62,000 nucleotides of DNA from contig NW_019091528.1 in NCBI RefSeq assembly GCF_001949145.1, positions 561,001 to 623,000 of the forward strand, written 5' to 3'. Shown in pieces: positions 57,720 to 62,000 of this stretch. Under the pieces are notes generated by a model. It searched no databases, was not told the DNA's origin, and saw nothing but the letters and a program-made list of their open reading frames with translations. The position numbers were made by a program, and so were the translations under genes. The first letter of the stretch is position 1. Every line of letters starts with the position of its first letter. Source of the stretch: Acanthaster planci. Lineage: Eukaryota; Echinodermata; Asteroidea; Valvatida; Acanthasteridae.

Positions 57720-59468
57720 CGTTCTACAGTAAGCAGAGCCAGTACTTGGCACGTTGTAAATCCCGTCGTCGCTAGCTGTTGACAGACTGCCGTGTGACAG
57801 GCACGGGTTCCTTTTTTATGGATGCGGGTTCGTCCAATCCGCTGCTGCCGTCTCAATGAGCAGGTGGGTTCTGGAATGACAAATGAGACCATTAGGAGAT
57901 GGGACATGCATGCAGTGTGTAACTGTGGACCTGCCAGGATTGGAGACCGGGAGAGAGGGCTGCCTGATTAGCAATTCAAATGAGGGCCTTGAGCCAAGTG
58001 TGCCATGCGTCTGCCTGTGATGATGGGTTGAACTACCCACAAGCCATGCAATAACGCCCGTTGTCATTATTGTTGTTAGAAAGTGGTACGGCCGGCTACA
58101 GTGACCACAATAAATAGTGCAATTATGACGCTGAGCACAATAGTGTCGTATTTGCCCAGCATGGTTTTTCAGTTTATAGCTCTCACGGCCAAGCTCATTT
58201 ACTAAACGTAACCCCCCCTTCCAACTCCATCTACCCCCCGCTAATCTCCATCCTAGCTAAACGTACAGGTAACTCATCCTGATGATATTGAACAAGTAGC
58301 AAACACAGAGCGTTACACGTCTGAGTGATTCTGGCCTTTACGAATGTCACTTCACCATGGCCTCCCATTACTTTTGCATGACTTGAAGGGAAAAAACAAG
58401 AGGCAAGTGAGCCGACATCAGGCAGGCATGTACCAAGCTGCGAGAGGGACCTTCAAGTCTGTATTTCAGCCACTGTGACATTTCAGCAGCTAACTACTTT
58501 TTTTTCTCAATAATCACGTAGACAAAATGGCGAGTCAAACACCAGCTGGAAAAACGTTGTGTGACAAACTTACCAGATAAATTTAAATGTTTACATCAAA
58601 GACACAAGGACAGCAAAGGCTCTGTTACTGATTCCCTTTACATGGACTGGTATGAAGAATGGCTATTCCCCAGGCTAAAATACAGTAGTGCTCTTGTCCA
58701 ATATTTCTGACATGCTAACACAATACTTAACCAATACTTTGTTTGCAAGAAAATGAAAAAAAAAACCAATAACAAAAATAAGGGTTGCACCCAAAATCTG
58801 CAGATGATCGGTATGCGTCATTTGTGAGAGATTTAGTCATTCTTCCTAAATTAGATCAACATGTGCTAGCAAGGTACCAGTGAGAGTACTTGTATGCGTA
58901 GCTCTGATTTCTCTGTATGTACTCGGTATGGTCAAAAGTATTCTGGAGTCATGTACATGANTACAACTCCATGAAAATGCAATAAAAACGACACAAGCAA
59001 TGGGAACGAAGAATAAACTGCATGCAAACTTTACCTATACCGGTACTTGACGGTGATAAAGCATACAACGTGTGTTAACAAGATATGATCACCCGCAGCT
59101 GCATGAATAAAGAATAAAATATATTCCAACCTTACCTGCACTATAGAGTGATAAAGCATAAAGAGTATTTACATAATATGAATGATTAAAGGGGAAATAT
59201 CATCATTCATACACAGCTGTCTGTTCATGACTTGTACATGTATATAGACATACGTGTATACAACTTGTACGTGTGACACGTCTACAACGGTAAATCTAAT
59301 TTTTTTATTGAGTTATTTGAGAGCATTAAAATCAGCAATTGGCGATGCCAGTATGAAGTTTGATCTACTGGTTGGTCTTTGGAGAAACTTTTTCTTTTTT
59401 TTCCTTTTTAAATCTGAAATCCCACGGAATGATAACAACAGCCTCCCACGATGAGATCACTGACATAC

Positions 59469-59600
59469 CGCGCTGCGAATCAGGACGAGCTGAGAAGACG
59501 AAGGAAGAAGAGGCTCAACTGCCAGCCAAATGATGGAGCGGTGGGCTTAATGAACGCCAATCTCGGTGCAAAGCGGACTTTGGGATGAGGAGATGTTTCC
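59469..59600 (-). promoter_or_regulatory. Candidate hnRNP K 5' non-coding exon (weak)
   Basis: On the minus strand a GC-richer stretch ends at a donor-like GCG/gtatgt (59468-59463). It contains the pyrimidine run CTTCTTCCTTCGTCTTCTCAG, about 20 bases upstream of the donor, which could be an acceptor or a pyrimidine-rich start region. A donor here could join the acceptor at 57724. The upper boundary is a guess. Confidence 0.2.
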
Positions 59601-59938
59601 TGCTTGTGTTCCAGGCGGTGCAGCTGTCCCGAGCCCACTTGGCCTTGTTATGGGCAAATTACAAATGTACACGTACGGTCGCCATCATCATTTACTCGGT
59701 TTGTTCCTTTCGACGTTTCACGTCATACAGTATTTTACTCAATGCCACACCCTTTGATGGAGATGAGTATATTGCTTAAATCAAATGAAAAGCCCGAATT
59801 TTATGACAGCATATACCGCTACTTCCACATGTGAACGTGTAGAACTTTCCCAAAAATGACAGGTGCCACCTGTACCTTACAAGACGCTAGAATTAAACAA
59901 AAAAAGAAAATGTTACCTGCAAATACCACTCAAAAACA

Positions 59939-60052
59939 TGCATGTACATGTACTAGTACCGGTACATGTACATTTGCATTCTGGTATTTATAAGCAACAT
60001 GCATCTGTACAGTACACATGTACCGGAACATGTACATGTATACATGTACCAC
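59939..60052. repeat. ACATGTAC palindrome cluster
   Basis: Two groups of gtacatgtac units (59939-59970 and 60006-60052) upstream of hnRNP K. Confidence 0.8.
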
Positions 60053-62000
60053 ATTCGCTGCATTGGTACCCTGCCACTGGTGACCAACAGAGAGGCATGG
60101 GCCACAACTACACACCATCGGTGCTGTGTGCCTGGCACCAATGCAAAGATGATACACAAATTTACAGATGACTAGTACATGTGCAGGCATGTGCACCACA
60201 TTCAAAGCATGCAGACAAGTACATGTACATGTATACCCACACCACCAGCAGTTATTACATGTACATGTATCCAGAGCCGAGTAACTAATTTGAAGAAAAA
60301 ACAGAACGTATTCAATCACCAGTTTCAAAACGTCCCTTGAAGATTAAGATAAAAATACTTCCTGCCTGACGCCAGCGTCACACATTCAAGGGTGCTTTTA
60401 AATTTCTTCTTCACCCGTCACTTTTGTCCTACCATGAAGAGTGAGGAGGAAGGTTAAAGGATGCAGCGTAATGGAAAAGCCAGACTCCAAAGAGCCCCTT
60501 AAAATCTCCACTTAAAAAGACCCTTCTTAGGCAAAGATTCTCGTCGTTAATATGAAATGTATTTTGGTTGATGTAAACAAAGGTCGCTTTAGCGAGCACA
60601 CAATTCTTTTTATCTCCCCCCCTTGCATGTCAATTTCTTCGAGAGCGACTTCACCTTGGATTGTATTGTGAGGAAGGACGGCAAAGACTACTAAATCAGA
60701 GGCTACAATACATCCACCACAGCGGTCCCAGGCATGAACTAGGAAAAAAAAAAAAATTATCATCTGCCTCCTTCATACATGTGAAAGGCCTCTCCTGAAA
60801 ATAATGGGTCATCTTATTTTTGGTTGCTTTTTTTTTTTAACTTTTGTCAGGATAAAGCTTACCACCAAAGCTCGGTCACTGGTGAGAATTTGTCCGGAAG
60901 ATTTGTCGTCAGGGTTACAGACCCCCAACAAAGTTAATAAAAAATATTAATAACCTGGCAGGCATTGTGCCTTCCTATGCATAAGCTTGGACGGCAACTA
61001 TTCGGTCTCCGAACAAAAATCTGATTGTGAAACGTGTGCATGCACATCCATCTAACATGTCTCAGACAATAAAAACCACAACAGCTCTCTTCTGCCAAGA
61101 GGTAAAAACCTACATGTACATGTACTGAATTTTAGGTGGGAGAAAAATATTTGGAAAGTGTGATTTGGTGAGCGTACATGAACATTCACATGTACTTCAA
61201 ATGTTTGCAACTGTACCTTGCAGTTTTCTCAAAAAAAACCGCGACAGACTGTCTGTGGCATTGTTCATTGTTAGAACTGTAGAAAAAGAAGGACATTTTG
61301 AGGAGTTTCTGTTCTTGTCTCTTCAAAAGTGTCCTATACTTCACCATCGTGAACCAGAGAACGAAAACAATAGCTGCTTTGGCGGTGTAGCCAAACGGCT
61401 AATTAAATCTTAAACTAGCTTGTTTTTCTTCCACCATAAGAGTGAGAAATGGGTAGGAAAAAAAATGTTTACTTCAGAATTCTAAGATAAATAAGAAACA
61501 AAAACAAGAAACAATTGTTTCTCAGAACAAGAAGTGATCGAACCAAAATATTTCCTTGTTTCACTCCGTAGGAAAAGAATTTTTTTTCCCCTCCAAATAA
61601 GAAAATCATTTTTTGGCAGTGAAGGCACATGTACGGAAGTCAATCGTTTTCAACTAATTTTGTTTTCGATTTTGATCTGAAAGAATGATCTGAGCTCGCT
61701 GTTTTGAAGTATCACACAGTGAAAATGGTGAAAAGGTAAAAATGGTGAGGGTTCCTCTTGATTTCTATCATGGGAAGAGTCTTACAGGTCTCTCCACCCC
61801 AAAGTGGTTGTTGTGACTTGCGACTCATTTTCGTCAGATCGGGTCACACATGCGCATCGGTACATTGTGCATGTTCATCTGACACTGTCTTGGAAGGGGA
61901 CAGGATGTAATTTCATAGGAACGAGTTTCGTGCGACCAGAGTAGCGAGCTTTGGGCTATCATTACACGCTTGAGAGGGGCTGTCAGGTATTTTGCAAGGT

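Larger units (their letters stand above)
57720..62000. other. Upstream region of hnRNP K
   Basis: No coding exon is recognised on either strand. It should contain the non-coding 5' exon(s) and promoter of hnRNP K unless these lie beyond the window. Includes ACATGTAC groups at 59939-60052 and 60218-60234 and a single N at 58961. Confidence 0.55.

Noticed and set aside
61165-61413. 82-codon plus-strand frame near the window end
   Set aside because: No recognised motif or splice context; length is within chance for this composition.

Overview
The window is nuclear DNA of an animal. It holds three intron-containing protein genes with GT-AG introns, and every exon could be joined in phase by eye. 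The exon structures and proteins look close to vertebrate ones, while the DNA is rich in small DNA transposons, tRNA-like SINEs and a dispersed ACATGTAC palindrome. I infer a marine invertebrate, probably a deuterostome (echinoderm, hemichordate or amphioxus grade), but the sequence alone does not fix the species. There is a 421-base N gap at 18765-19185 and a single N at 58961.

Layout: (1) 1892-11133, minus strand: MRG15/MORF4L1, 11 coding exons, 336 residues, with a chromodomain, a charged linker and an MRG domain. (2) 11134-12635: a 1.5-kb divergent intergenic region containing a 159-bp palindromic element. (3) 12636-17225, plus strand: alpha-methylacyl-CoA racemase (AMACR), 5 coding exons, 385 residues, ending in the peroxisomal signal SKL. 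(4) 17226-19629: convergent 3' region with the N gap. (5) 19630-57719, minus strand: heterogeneous nuclear ribonucleoprotein K (hnRNP K), 13 coding exons, 430 residues, three KH domains and a very glycine-rich RGG segment, with a 20.7-kb first intron after the start codon. (6) 57720-62000: upstream region of hnRNP K, with one weak candidate for a 5' non-coding exon.

The best discovery is a microRNA gene. The last hnRNP K intron carries a hairpin at 20596-20680 (minus strand) whose 5' arm is the bilaterian miR-7 sequence. The same host-gene arrangement is known in human (MIR7-1 in HNRNPK) and Drosophila (mir-7 in bancal), so this is a deeply conserved nested gene. The terminal coding exon just beyond it has only 31 coding bases and was found through its conserved ending ([10 protein letters not shown]).

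The three proteins do not form a pathway: MRG15 is a chromatin reader and adaptor, AMACR a peroxisomal enzyme, hnRNP K an RNA/DNA-binding regulator. Most remaining structure is repetitive: inverted-repeat elements at 2126-2343, 8165-8303, 8712-9292, 10342-10868 (with a TTAA-flanked element nested in it), 11892-12050, 13920-14103, 22894-23164 and 33007-33112; tRNA-derived SINEs at 15091-15300, 27303-27510 and 46546-46830; a 37-bp x 3 minisatellite at 42321-42431; and many ACATGTAC clusters in the hnRNP K introns.
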